This document shows, one piece after another, positions 1 to 14,000 of a stretch of DNA of 64,000 nucleotides. Position numbers and translations under genes: made by a program. Source of the stretch: Baylisascaris procyonis (lineage: Eukaryota > Nematoda > Chromadorea > Rhabditida > Ascarididae); assembly GCA_037389465.1 (NCBI GenBank), contig JAZARR010000164.1, forward strand, positions 687,501 to 751,500, read 5' to 3'. Numbering within the stretch: the stretch's first letter is position 1; each line of letters begins with the position of its first letter. The notes beneath the pieces were generated by a model, which did no database searches, was not told where the DNA came from, and saw only the letters and a program-made list of their open reading frames with translations.

Positions 1-2004
1 GAACGTAATGCGTGTTTTTCATGCAGTTCAAGGGAACAGCGTGTACAACGATTCTCCTTTCGTCTGTGTTTTTGTTTGAACCGTACTCTAAGGTGCATTT
101 AACTGTGCTTCAGAAAGAAAACATTCCTACATGAACAGCGATAGTGAATTACTTGAATATGTGAAACACAAGGTTGCCGGTGGTATCCTTACGTTATAGT
201 AATGAAATGCTGATTTTGGTGACAATGGGGCAATTAAGAGAGAGTTGCTAAGCAAATTTCGTGAGACGAAACCATAATACACTGCGCCCTCAAATAGCAA
301 AATGATAAGCAATCACTCACCATTGCTGGATATGAGATGCGAACTGATCATAGCCAGTCGCTCCAGCCTTTTATCTGACTTTAACACGCTTTTTTCCCTC
401 AAACCAATCCCGTGAAAACGAATGATCTGATTAAAAGTGCATTCATTGAACTATAGAAGGGCACATACCCTTCATATGAATTTTAATTCGTGTAGTATTG
501 TTGAATATGAAATGGTCATCTGCCAGCGTTGGCAGATGGAAGACTTTTGCTGGATTTAGTGTCTCGAAAGTGCGCTGAAAGACTTTGTTTAGTACGAGTT
601 AAGATCGACACCAACGATTTGTACTTTTGTAAAGAGTCTGTGACGATAAGGGTTGCGCCATTCTTGGCCATCCATTGATGCCACAAAATAAACCATTTAG
701 AGAAACCTCGAAAAAACTACCCTAATTGGATATTTGTAGATAAATGCTTGATATTGTGCATGCCCGTTTTTTGAAGCGCACTTGCCTTCTCGACTCAGTC
801 AATTTCAATATGATTAGTTGCATTTGTTCCCAATTATTAGAACCTAAAAAGGCGTTAAATTTTCATGCTAGTTTTGTTGTTTTAATGGTGATGTGCTTGC
901 CTAAACATAGATTTCTTAATTCAGAATCAGAACAGCAGTCAATCCCATCGAAAAGTATGTTATTCTGAGATTATATATAGTGATAAACTTTACCAATAGC
1001 TCTTTTTTAACCTGAATACGTTTAAGCGCTTCGCGAATTGGTCGGATTAAATGATTGCAGCAGCAACCAGATGAAACGCATGACGAGATGATAATACGTG
1101 GGGCTAGATTCCGATAGCAGCCGCAGTCATGGTTGAGGTTCGGATCGAGTTTAGGCTAACCTTTAGAAGTGTGTCGGGTTTATTTTTTATAATAAAGTCT
1201 TCGATATGCTTCGATAAAAACTTCCATGCTGCGAAGAGCCCAACGGGAGAGCAGCGTTCGCCTACATCTGAAATTACGCTCAGATTTCATGATTAAGGAC
1301 AAGATTTAGCGATGTTTGTGCTTCTATTCGTCCGTTGCGAGAAACCACACTGTATTTATTTATATTCATTTATTTATTTTCAGATCTTTTTTGATCAACC
1401 GAAGTATAATATATGGTCGGCAAGAGGGTAGTGCACGAAAATGAAAGTGCTCACGGTATGTTTTTCGCATATTCTAACTAAGTGATCATTTATTTTATTG
1501 GTGTTTTGTGGAAGCGATCATCAAAATTTGTTATTGTTGTACGTTTAAGTGTTTTTGATTTACTATTCGAAGAGTGGAATAAGCTGCGAGCGATATGCGT
1601 CTAATTTTTAGAGCCTTATTTCAATTCTTAGTGGAGGGTTGTCTATCTCCAAGAATTATTGTAGGGATAATTCATCATCTCGGGCTGGCAACTTTTGATA
1701 TTTTGTAGAATTGTAGCGATCAAACTTATTCATTAGCCGATCCTTATTATACATCCTCCACTCACTTGTTGATGAAACAATTCATTAACCGTCGATAAGT
1801 ACTTGATGTTTGATTGATGTAGTCTTAGGTTACATTGTTGTGTGCACAAGTAAACACTTCTGGCCTCCACAATCTTTAGTTTCGGATGTAGGTATGTCAT
1901 GTTTTATGTGAATAACGGGTAAGTGCGGTTGAATTCGTTGCTTTGACATTCAAATTTTTGACTTGAAAATAGGATCATGAAAGAGATAACCACGTTGAAC
2001 GTAG
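1..2004. other. Upstream region of the TONSL gene, no gene seen
   Basis: No ORF here looks coding; the open frames are short and low in complexity. The stretch just before the gene should contain its promoter and 5' leader, but I see no convincing core element. An ATG at 1977 opens a 15-codon frame that overlaps the proposed start at 2005 in another frame, so it could act as an upstream ORF. A short TTTA-rich patch lies at about 1353-1380. Confidence 0.6.
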
Positions 2005-2020
2005 ATGACATTTGGCATAA
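2005..2020 (+). CDS. TONSL: TONSL exon 1 (tentative start)
   Basis: ATG at 2005 gives MTFGI and ends in phase 1 before the donor GTGAGT. This is the only nearby ATG that joins exon 2 in frame; the ATG at 1977 runs into a stop after splicing. A start further upstream through an unseen exon cannot be excluded. Confidence 0.45.
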
Positions 2021-5000
2021 GTGAGTGATTCCGCAGTATAGAATTTGTTTACAGGAAGTAATGCACTAAATTCTTTCTCTCTTTTTTTTACATATTCATA
2101 AGTGTTTTCAGTATTGGAGAGAAAATTGGCGAAAGCTATCCGTGACAAAAATGATCGGCTAATATCGGATCTCTATGTGGAATTGGGTGAGGAATATCGT
2201 CGTGTAGGTGATATGAGACGTGCATTGGATAGATATTCAAGTGGTGCACAATTCGCAGAACGTATCGATGCTCATGAAAATGCTGCATTCGCACATCGTG
2301 CAATCGCCGAGATTTCTGTTGATCCAGGTTAATTTGTGTTCGTTTTTTAGTTCGCTTTAATTTTCACTTTTTCCTATCCTGTTCATTCAAGTGAAATTAT
2401 TAGTTGTGCTTTATCGATAACTCGTACAATACAATCCAAAAATTTGAGTATTCTCTCGTTCGATCATGTAGGTATATCGGGGAACATCGGTTGCAGATGT
2501 AGGCGAAAATAAACGTGCACTTGAGCATGGTCGAAAATATTTGGAGGCGGCAGATCGAACCAAACAACCACATCTAATACAACTTGCCTATCACGTTCTC
2601 GGATGGTTATATCTACAGGTGTACTTGAACTCGACCACAAAGCATGCTTCTCTTCTCGAAAAGGTTTTTATTCTCGTCTAACATTTTTATTGTGATGCGG
2701 CAAAGATTACTGGGAGAGAAGTTACGCATAAATTGTAATGTTTGAGTAAGAAAAAGTGCTTCTAATCTCTATAGTTAATGGGGCATGATTAGTGCCGGAA
2801 GTGTCGTAAACTAGGCATCATCCTTACGATCAGGTATGTCGACTGTAACTGCTCTCCATGATGAGCGTGTTTTAGAGAGATTGAAATAGGCTGAGGAAAG
2901 CCCTTGAAATCATACAGTAAGCGAACGGTAAGCAATTCGGAGTGCTAGTCCTCAATTATGCTCTGTTGCTTTGTTCGATCAACAGTTCCCTACTATCCGG
3001 TATGTTTTCCGTGCCCTTTCTATTGGCTGCCGTTTACATTTTCCTAGCTTCTAAGCTGTTTTCTGTTTTATGTCTGTGAAATATAACCTAAACGGGTTGC
3101 AGGGTAAACGATGGTGTGAAAAATGTCTTGCTTACTTGGAAGAGAAAGCTGCGGAAATTGATTGTGACCAAAGGTGAATTTCATCTGCATAACTTTATAT
3201 CTGATTGCCTTTGAACGGAAAAACTTATTGTCAGTCTTTAGTGTTATTCCAACAGCTTTTGAATAAGTGCTTATCAGCACATGAATAAAAAAAAAAATCT
3301 CATTCTGGGATGGTTGCCATCGTTGTGCCTACGTCATTCGATGTTTTGCTACTTTCTGGTTGTTTTCGAAGATCACCACCGGCATCGAAACCCAATGGCC
3401 TCGTTGGCACTCACATGCTGTTCGAATGAAAGAAGTTACCTATAATCAGGCAAATTCTCCTTCATCGAAGAATTTCGGCAAAAATCTAGAAAACTATTTG
3501 TCACGGTTGAACGTGCTAATAGGTCGTAATTTAGAAGTGCTAGTATTCAGTGCTTAAGTAGTTCTTGTCATTAAAAAGTGTTGAATGATCGAACAATCTA
3601 TCGAAAATTTATCAAATTCTTCGCACAAATGCAATAAAAAGTGTCTGCATTATGCAGCCCTAAGTTAGCAGCATATTTTATTATCCACCTCTTGCCTCAT
3701 CCATATCACTGAGGCAGAAGGAAAATATTTGAGATAAACATAAGCTATCTATTAAGGGCTGTCCGTATCGGTCGTGATTCGGCATGTCGTCGGGCACGTG
3801 TGCGGCAAGTCTTATCCCAAATATGCGATAAACTTGGTATCGTACAATTGGCTCGTTGTCATCATAATGCTGTCATGGCTTATGCGAGGTACATATTGAT
3901 CCTTATGACTTTTATTTTATCAGCTTAAGTTTAAGCAGTGGCTATTGCAGCTTTGATTTTAAGTAATTTCTTATCTAAATGGTCATGTGTGATCCAATGC
4001 GGTTACAGAAGCGATTAATTAAGGTGAACTGTGAAATGTTCAACGCTATGTTTAAATATTTCTCATGTCTGCTTCACGTATAATGAGTTTATTTGGACAC
4101 TTTTTGGGAAATTATTTCGAGATATCAAACGATTCCTAATTTGCTTTTGCTGGTGCTGTTTTTTATCCGGTGAATTTCTCAGTCTCCTTAAGAGGTTCCC
4201 TCCTCCCCCTTTTCCTACCTTTCACCTTTTTTTCCATTTTTTTTAAATTGTTTTTGCTGCTGTTCTGATCGTCTGCTACTAATTGTGACGATAATTATTT
4301 GCCACAAAATCGCAGCTGTCTGATCTTTCATATGACTGCAAAATGGTCATTACATAGTTTTCAATCGATCGAACCAGTGGTTAGGTCGTGGCTATTCTTT
4401 GCTCATATGCTTAATTAGGTTGCCCTAATCACTTAATTCAGTCTCCGGTCTAGTCGTGCTTGATCTTAATAAATGCCGGTTGATGTGCTTGGATTGGTGT
4501 CATGAAACAAATTCATGCCGGTGATCGGTGCGACATCTGTTTCTGAGCACATTTCTCACTGAAACTAATTATCGAACCTTACGCTGTGTAGACAATATGA
4601 AGATATTACTTGTTGTAAGAGCAATCCCACAGATGAGTTATAGAAAGGAACAGCGGTCTAGAAATGAACGTGTGATAGCAAGCGTACAGATTCATTTGTA
4701 TAATGCGAATTTGTGTGTAGTTTGTTCTTCTTTCTATCATCATTAGCCTCTCTTCTAATGTCTCCATTTCTTGTAGTGAATTTTTCTTACTAATGCGGGA
4801 ATGTCTGCAATTTGGATTTTTCATCGTCTCCTGACAAATTTCTGCTTCTCAAGGTATTTCGATCATCTGTTGTTTTTTTCAGTCGAACTTCCGATCATGA
4901 TTTGCAATACCGTTGTCTACTTGCAAAGCTTGATTTTGCGGGTGAGCAGCGTCTGAAAACAGCGATTGAGTTGGTGCAGGTTGCATCAAACCTTAACTCA

Positions 5001-8000
5001 CGAGAGTTGCTCGAGGCGCAGCTTATTCTTGCACAGGTCTGATATTTTTATTTTATTTCAAAATCTCGCCTTCTCTACTGGTATTAATTGACAGTCGTTT
5101 ACTGCCACCCTTGGCTGGTGGGACTATATTTCAGTAGATGTCCTATCCCAATCGCCCAGTTCCAGCTCGTGATCTTCATTTGCGGATGCTTATTTCAGAC
5201 AACTTTTTTTATTGTTTCTAATTTTGCAAGCGCACGCAGCTGGAGGGCTCCTATTATCTGTTGAATTAGCAGTGGAGGTGGGTATGAGAGGAAAAGGTCG
5301 CTGATCTATTGACAGCGCCAATGCTTTCATGAGTATTGACTAGTATAAGAGAAATTGAATATATCTTTCACATGTTTTGGGTCCATTTTCTTTGTGGTGA
5401 GTGAAGTGTCCCTTGATTATTTTGTTATCTGTATAGGGCGAGATACACACACTTCATTTCGGTCTCAATAAAAGACTTTGTTCATTTTGTGCGGGAATTG
5501 CGGGAATATCTTTGGAGCTTTCCACAAATAACAATTTTCGATGAATTGAGGCCATTTATTTTCGATCTGGAGATTAGATACAGCGAGCATTCATTTGAGC
5601 AGTGATTAGTGCCTATCAGATGCGAAATAACCACTGAAATGTAGTAGTATAACATTTTTTTGGTTGTGATCATGTCATGCATCGAGTAGAGATGGTTTAA
5701 TTACCCAAGTTTGAGCTTGGTGTGCTATGATTATGGCTCAAAGGGCGGAAACGTCAGCATAAGTATTATTCCATCTCTACTGGACGCATTACGTGGTTAC
5801 GACCAAAAAGTGTTGTACTACTTCATCTATCGATCATGCGTCTGCGAAACAACAGTGTTATTACTCATTAAAAATGTTGCGTAATGATTTAGCTGCCAAG
5901 ATGTAGGATTGGGGCTTCATGGGATAATGAATAACGGAGAGAAGAGGCTGTTAATGAACACTAGCACATTGTAGAAACCGTTCTAGGCACATCGAATGAA
6001 TTTTTTATGCTTTTATATCGATTAACATTTTGCTTGCCAATATGAAACTAAGAGTTTTGCTTCACGAAGCACCTTCTCATATTGTGCTGATTTGATTCGA
6101 CAGAGTTATCACATATTGATAGCATGTTGTTTTATCGATGAACATAATTTGGCTGATTTATGGAGAAAACAAACTTGCGGATCGTGAATATTTGAAATGC
6201 ATACTTCACATTTCTCTTTTTTCTTTATTACCGTCTATGAAATTGATGAGCTAGAATTTTGCTGTGATGATTTAGATTTGACCAGTCCGCAAAAAGTTTT
6301 AGGAGAAAAATTATTAATTTTAGGAGAAAGCAAGAGCGAAAGATTTTGAAGGAGCGAAATGGGATCTGATTTCGATGCTTTCGAGTAAAGGTTTCACGAA
6401 ATTGGAAAACGATGAGCAGAAATCTTTTCAGCAGCTTCTTATCGTCGGTAAGTGAATTAGAGTTGTTGCTAGAGTATTGCAATCTTCTCACCCCAAAAGT
6501 TGTTATGCACTAATTCGATGTGCATAACAACTTTTATGATGTGTTTATGCTAACTTGGCGTCTTTATGCGCTTGTTGAAAACAAAGCGCTAACATGCCCT
6601 CTTTGTGCCACTCGCAAGTGCATTCCCCTTTTTGTGCAAAGTATATCTGAGTGACCCGTCAACAAGCTCAACTCAGTTTGTTCATTTGCCTTCATTCGAT
6701 ACGCATAAAAACTTTTACGACGTTTATATCCCCAGCTCAACGGGCACACCAACTTTTACGATCAGTCGATATCCCCAACTCCGTTTGCCTTGATTTCACT
6801 ACCATACACTCACTTCTGCATTTAATAATTCTACAGCTTTATTTAACTCTTGATCTGTTTATTCATTCGCGGCTGGAATAGTTTTATTGGAGACTATCAG
6901 TTTCATCGTTTAGGAAGGGATGACTAATTCAATAATATTGCTCGTTATCATATAAATATCATTTCAGTTTATAAAACGATTGAACGGTTAAAAGAAGTGA
7001 ATCAACTTGACGAGCATGAGCAAGCTAAACTATACGAAAAGATTGCAGATGAGTTTTATGAGGTATACCTTTCAGGTATCCTTTAATATTTGGTTTAGAC
7101 TCTTTCAAACTAGTGTGATTTTGAGGAGTTGTCTTCTGCATATGTCTACCACTGGTTGTTACCGTTGGCACTACTCATTAAAAAAGTACTGGTGTTTTGT
7201 TACTGCGCTGATTTCTTTTTTCAAGGAAAGCTTCAGTTTTGGCATCCGAAGAAAGGGGGCGGAAGAGGGAGAAAAAACAAAGCTACTTAGGAACTTCCGT
7301 TCATCGTGAAAATGTCAAATTGTGGAGTGTTCAATACATCAAGTTCCGTGACTTTAGCCTATATAGGCGATTTGCAGTGCGTTGAGTAAAACTTGTGATA
7401 TTTTAAAATTAGGCGAAAGATATTCTAAGGTCCTTTGTCCCCATTCTTTTCCTTGCTGCTCTTCTCGCTTCCCCTCACTTCTCTGCTCGTATTTTCTCAA
7501 TTGCTCAGTATATATCCTACACGATGAGACGGCGACATATAATTTTAGCTCGATCTGCGGGAGGTCTCATTGGATTTCTACAAGTTAATGCTGAGATGCG
7601 CGAAGACGCTACGAGAACAAATAGCTGCATCAGTCTCTGTGGCAGTCACTGCAAAAGAGTTGTACCGATACGAGGAGGCTTATGAACATTTCTTGAAAGT
7701 GGAAATGTTAGAAGCGCACCTGAATCTAAGCAACTTGAAGGTGACGTCTTATAGGGTTGTTGAAAATGGTATTGATCTTCTATCAGAAGACAGCAAGCAG
7801 ATGTGTTCATCTGCAAATAGTGCACAAAATGTACTACCATTAATTGTTGCTTCGATTCTGAAAATAGAGCAGCTATCTTGATATTGATGAGTTTAAAGGT
7901 GAGATGGATCACTTCGTGTTGATGGTCTACTTTATTGAAAACGTTAATTGCAATAAGTGCTTTTCATGTTGTCATACTTCAGTAACAAGAGGTTATGCTT

Positions 8001-11000
8001 TAATGTAAAGTGTTTCCCATTATACTCCCTTTGCAGCAGTATTTTCGTAAGACGTTAGCGATAGTGTTTGTTGTGCTCCGTTGACATGCATCACCAACTG
8101 CACTCATCACTAAATGGAGGAAAAGCCACTAAAAATTAGACATTAATACTATTCTCAAGGCTCGATCCGTATATTCACCTCGGATATTTCTAGCGTGCCG
8201 AAACTGCAATTTGTTTGGCAAACGCTGCAACTAACGTGCGCTCCATCCCAAATGTACGAATTATGGAGTTATTCGAGAAAGCCGAATCACGCGCTGTAAC
8301 TAATGCGCAAAAGGTTTGACTGTTGTAAGCTATATTTTAGGGAAACAGTTAGATGCTTTCAATAGAGCTGACCGATGATTTGCAACAGATGTATATCAGT
8401 ATAAGGATACAGCTCTATGAATCACATATCGATACAGTGAAGAGATTTTGTGTAATCCGAAAAGATCTAGTTTCAGAGGAAGTTTTTCCAGTTTTATTGG
8501 AATATTTGAAGAAATATTTCTGTTCATTGGGAAATGTCGAGAGTTCTTTTCCTCTTTCTTTTCTATCTTCTCAACTAGTCCGCTGTCTTTGAACGTTCGA
8601 TGAACCTCTTCTCCTCGTTCTTCGCTTCGAAGATGAGATTTTTTAATGTTGCCGTAATGAAGACAATATCAATAGCTTCTTAATGCTTCTAGCAAGTGGT
8701 TTAAGATACTGTTTGATTCGTTTCCTTCCGACACAGCAGTTGATCACCATTTCGAACACATATGGCTATCCTTGCCCCTCACTCATGTTTCCTTTCCTTT
8801 TATCGCTTTTATAAATTTATGTTTATCTTCTTGTTTAACGGCGTTTTCCTTAGTTGGCTATACTGTTTATTCTTTTCTCCTTTCATTGTTTTCAAAGGAA
8901 TTTTAAAGTTATTTAAAGGTATCACAACATCAGTATAACTGCAAGTTTAGTTTATTATGAGAGAAAAACCTCGCGAAAAAATGAATGCGAAAAGATGGCT
9001 CGTAGGCGTTTACAATAACCGCAAATTTGCTTTCAAAATAATATCTGCTTCCCATCTTTTTCTCCTCACTTCTCCCTTTTGCCTTTAATGTTTAGAGTGA
9101 ATGTTCCTCCCAGTTGGGTTATTTCTAGATTGACGTTTACGAAGCAATGCTCGAATTTTTACGTCAATCGAATGCAGAAGAAGATATGCTAAAGGCTACA
9201 GAGGCAAAGATCAGCGAAACGAAGAGAATGCTTAAGCAAGAGGATAAAGAAAAAGATGATACTATGGGGGATGAGGATGCTGATAGTGATGCGCGCAGCT
9301 CGTTTTCGGATCATTGGGATGAGGCAAATGATCTGGTGATCATTGAACGATGCATGGGTTTGTTTGTTTCTGATTCTTTTTTTTAGAAATTTTTAACTCT
9401 CTTATTGTGCTAAGTCCCATTACGATATCTTTTTGGCAAAATTGGACATCCATGTATCTTGTGTAAGGAAGTTAGAGTTCGGAGGATTCTATCGTTGTGC
9501 GGACAGGCAATTATCTAGCAGTAATGATCCACGTGGGCATATAGGGCTCGTTATACTGGTGGTGACTGCAATAAAATTTTGTATCGAAAGGAGGTATTGA
9601 TAGTAGGAATATAAATTAGACAAATTGTTGATCAAAAGGAGTTATAAAGATCTCAGAACCAGTTAATAGCACCTGAGCGATGCTTTGCAATTGCGACCGT
9701 TTCTGATTTATCGTCTAATTCTGTTTCATTAAATATTCAAAAGTATTTTCTACCCTTGAACCTTCAACATTTCTGCTCTCGTTTTTTTTCATTTTTTTTA
9801 AATCTCATTATTTCCAATTTTTGCTCTCAATTTTTCAAATCTTCCCTTCATTTGTTCAAATTTGCATTATGTTTTAGCAGAGGCAAGTCAGCGTAGTGTT
9901 GAAGAAAGAATAAAACGAGAGAAAGATAAACGAATTAATTCCTATGGAGAAACTCGATTGCATGAGGCAGCTCGAGGCGACGATCAACAATATCTGAAAG
10001 CCCTTATTACAGCGGTGTGCTTTCTAAATTTTTTTCTTTAATTTTCGTCTCGTTTGTTTGTTTGAATTTTTTCAAGAGGAACAGGTTTATCGAGTAAAAG
10101 CGTCATCGAGAGGAAGGGAAAAGTAGAGAGAAATGTAATTTTTGTAACGATTTTCCATCTGACTTATTGTAAATTCTTGCCTATCGCCAGTAGTTTACCG
10201 TATTTCGTAGTTGTTGAATAGTCTGTCGGTGTTCACTTCTTCGACGTATTCAGTGAACTTTGAAAAGTTGCAGGCTGGATAAGCTCTCTCCTTTCTCTCT
10301 TTATCTCTTTCCTCGTCGGATGTTTATCCCACCTCCCTTTCAGATGTAAACCCGTATCCCAAATGTGAGCTTCTTCACCTCAAGCTTGGTAAGGTCATTT
10401 ATTACCCTCCTCCCGGATTCAATTGCGTTTTGAAATTCTTCAACGGATAAGGTTTCTCATCCTGTTTTTGTATAAACTCTCCCTAGTTATTTGCTTTGAT
10501 TTTGAAAAGTTATAAATGGTACAAATCTTTTGTTTTATGAACGTGGGAAAATGAGATATTCATATTCAGTAAATATAGGGCTACAATGTGAATGCACGTG
10601 ACGAAGGCGGATGGACTCCTTTGCATGAAGCGATTGGAGCGTTAAAGCTGGAGAATGTACGATTACTGCTAGAAGCTGGAGCAAACGCTAATCTCCGATC
10701 ACGCGAAGGAACTCTTTCTGCTGAAGGCCAACGCACAGTAAGCTTAACATTTTCTCTGTGACTTATAGCTTGAGGTGATTTCAAAAGAAATACTGCAAAG
10801 TATTAGAGAAATATGCACACTAATAGACGAATCTCGAAAGGAAGCATGCATTATTTTGTTGTCTTCGATTGGTTGATCGATAGCAATTTGTTCAATACGA
10901 TTGGCCTCCTCTTCTCTTATCATCGGTCGTTCACTCTAAATTCTTCACCGACCAAATTTACATCATTTTTGACTGTCTTCCATGAGTACTTAAAGGGCAA

Positions 11001-14000
11001 AATTATTGTCCTACGTAGTATCGCCATGTAGTGGGTTGAGCCGCAGGAAAGAGATAGGAAATCTTGGAAGGGAAAATTTTTTTGCACGTGAATAATGCAA
11101 CATCGAGTAGCCGCCGAGGAGCGCATATATCTAAACAAAGTATTTAGTATAGGTGTTTGCTTCATTCAGTGAATGGATTCATTAAAGGATAGCGGAGGGT
11201 TGACACCACTGATGGAAGCTTGCGATCGTGGTTCGACGGCAATGACTGACGCCCTATTGCAATTCGGTGCAAACGTTGCGCTGAAAAATGCGGACGACTG
11301 GACTGCGGTCGATTTTCTACGTAATGCGATCTCTGTGGGCATGGTCGATGACGAAGACATATCCGAAGCCGAGAGATTAATACGACTAATGGAGGACAAG
11401 CTGAGAGAGGGTGAATAGCCATGTTGATTTATTAGCATTCATTAAGGTCGCTTTTGCGCTTTTTCTTTTCTTGCCCAGCTTCCTCACTTTTCTGTGTAAT
11501 CTCCGGCGAGATGTTCTGACCACTAGAAATCCCTCGTTTTCGAAGGGGCTAGCCTTAACCTTTCTGCTCACCGACAACAACTCGTTTTTTATAGATCGAC
11601 TAATGATTTCATATTATACTGTTGGCCGTTTTCGTGACATCGTCCAGCGTCTTTTAGTTTTGAGACGAGTTCAGTATTCTTTTCACTAAAGAGCTCATTT
11701 TCATAGTTTTAATTTATGTCACTGTTCATGGCTTTTGCCATAATTCAGATATGAATCAACTCTTCGCTAGTTGATTTATTCGCTCTTGTAATTACCTCAG
11801 ATAAAATTTGATGAGCTTTGATTGCTGATGATTGGTAATGAGGGACTTTGATACTCGGTGCCCTCTCCTTTTGATTATGAAGAGGGTGAGGAGGTATATA
11901 ACTGCGAAAGATTTGACTGGTCGATGAGATGGTTACTTTTAATAATTGTTCACGCATTTCAGTCTTTTCGCTAGGTAATGTTTGTTTAGTTTGTTGATGC
12001 AACATGTTTGCAGAAACAATGAAGGAAACCTTAAGAAGTAGTGCTGCTGATGCGGTCAAAGTAGAAGTAGATTACCATATCTTACAACACGAGCTCGTTT
12101 CTCAACCCTGTCACACCTTTCACTTTTGTTTTTCTTGAATCCAATTTATCCGAAATTTTATCTCCTTCTTAAAATTTAGTTGCCATAAGTTCAAAGGTTG
12201 AACTCGAAGTTTTACGAGAATTTGCTAGTTCTTGAATAAATTAAAGAAATCGATAGCGATAACGACGCATCTATCAATTAACTAGTCAGTTATATAACAA
12301 ATTTGGCTCCAGGTATTCACTGAGCATCTTTCAAGTTTAAAAAACGTGAAAAAAGATTTGCATATGAGATTTTTTATAGCAGCAGAAGTTGTTTTCGAAG
12401 TAAATATGCTTCGTGCTTTATACTCTTTGAATTCGTCCATTGCTGCGTAAATAATTGCACGCTATTCCCTTCTATTCGTTTATGTAAACACTAGCCAACA
12501 ATCCACTGGATTGTTCTTAATTGCCTCGCTTTCGCATTTCGGCGGATTTACTAAAACTTCATCCAGCGATCGTCTAATTCATCGCTTGCTCCATCTCTAA
12601 GCACGAATCGCTATCATTTTACTCGTTAAATCGAAGCACTATCAATTTACTCGTAAAGGGACTGTGAACCTAAACTTGGCACTAATATCTCGGCCATAGA
12701 GAAGCACGATTGTCATAGCGAGTTCCGTATCTTTTTGCAGCTAATGTTCCAGTCAGCAATATTCCACCACCAAAAAAGCTAGAGATGAAAGGAGAAAAAG
12801 TGACGAGATCACTGACAAGAATGCAGCAGCCATCAACTTTGGAGCAACTCTCCCCAGATGAGCGTAATTTGCGTGAATATCGTCGGATGATGTGCGTTTT
12901 GGGGAGAGGCACCTTGCATCAACACACCACTCCAGACGAGGATATACCTTGTGCAGTTAACCAAATCACAGTAAGTGTTAAGATGCCTTTTAAGGTTAAT
13001 ATTGCGTAGTGTTGCTGCAGTTACGATACCATTTTGTTGGCGTTCACTCGTTTACTTGAGTAATGCATAAAAATCGCTTGCGTAGATGTAGGTGCTCGAT
13101 AAAATTGGGATATTTTATGTCGTAGGATTCTTGTATCGGGCATTGCATCAGATGTTTAACTCAGCAAGTGCTTATTCAAGTGACGATAGGGTGATGATCA
13201 GGTGTCGGCGCTTAATGTTCAGCTTGTTCAAATGGCTTGGTGGTTTTGTGGAGAACAGAAATGGCTTCGTAGAGAATTAAGTTGTCGGCACTAGATTCAT
13301 GAAACAAGGTGGAGACATGTTGCCTCAAAAGAACCGAGGCGATTTTTAAAGGAGAGAATAATAGCCACTCGGTATGGTCTTTAGACTATGTTGTTTCTAC
13401 ATATGCTCTATAGGACCTTCGAAGTGAATAAATTAGGTGCACTGTTTTCTCTCTCTTTATGAGCTACAGTGGAAATCCTAAACATGCAGTGCTGAAAACA
13501 TGAACGTATTTTGTCGCGTGGTTCTTTTTCCTTAGAAAAGATGCTGTGACTAATCGAAAGTTAGTAATGCAGCGAGCATAAGCGAATTGGAATAATGTTT
13601 CACTAAATTTGTTGAAGTGTTTGATGAGGTAGAATTTCGCCGTGAAAATATCGAAACGGTAGACATATAAGTTGTAAGTTGTAACTCATCCTGCCGGTTC
13701 TACAGGACGATTACTCCTTAGAACTTCTGAAAGGTTTATCTTGTAGCATATGGAAAATGCCGTTGATGAGATATTAGACGTCGATGAAGGACTGGACACG
13801 TTGTTATACGGTGGAGAGGATCGAGAGAATCCCTTGAAGACAACGGTCGCAGCGAATCCACCTCGAAGCGATTATAAAGATTATACGTCCATAGAGCAAC
13901 GCACTTCATTTGGTTTGTCCTTATATTAGCCTAGTCATGAAGTGATGATCAATCTTTTTTGCAAACATAGATTAGAGCTAAAAATTTCGGATGGAAGGCT

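Noticed and set aside
1977..2020. ATG at 1977 as the TONSL start
   Set aside because: With the GTGAGT donor it enters exon 2 in the wrong frame and stops after 11 codons.
3360..3557. Open frame between exons 4 and 5 as a TPR exon
   Set aside because: No frame gives TPR-like helices with the needed phases, and composition is not TONSL-like.
7007..7309. 100-codon plus-strand frame overlapping exon 7
   Set aside because: It is a shadow in another frame of exon 7 that runs into intron sequence.
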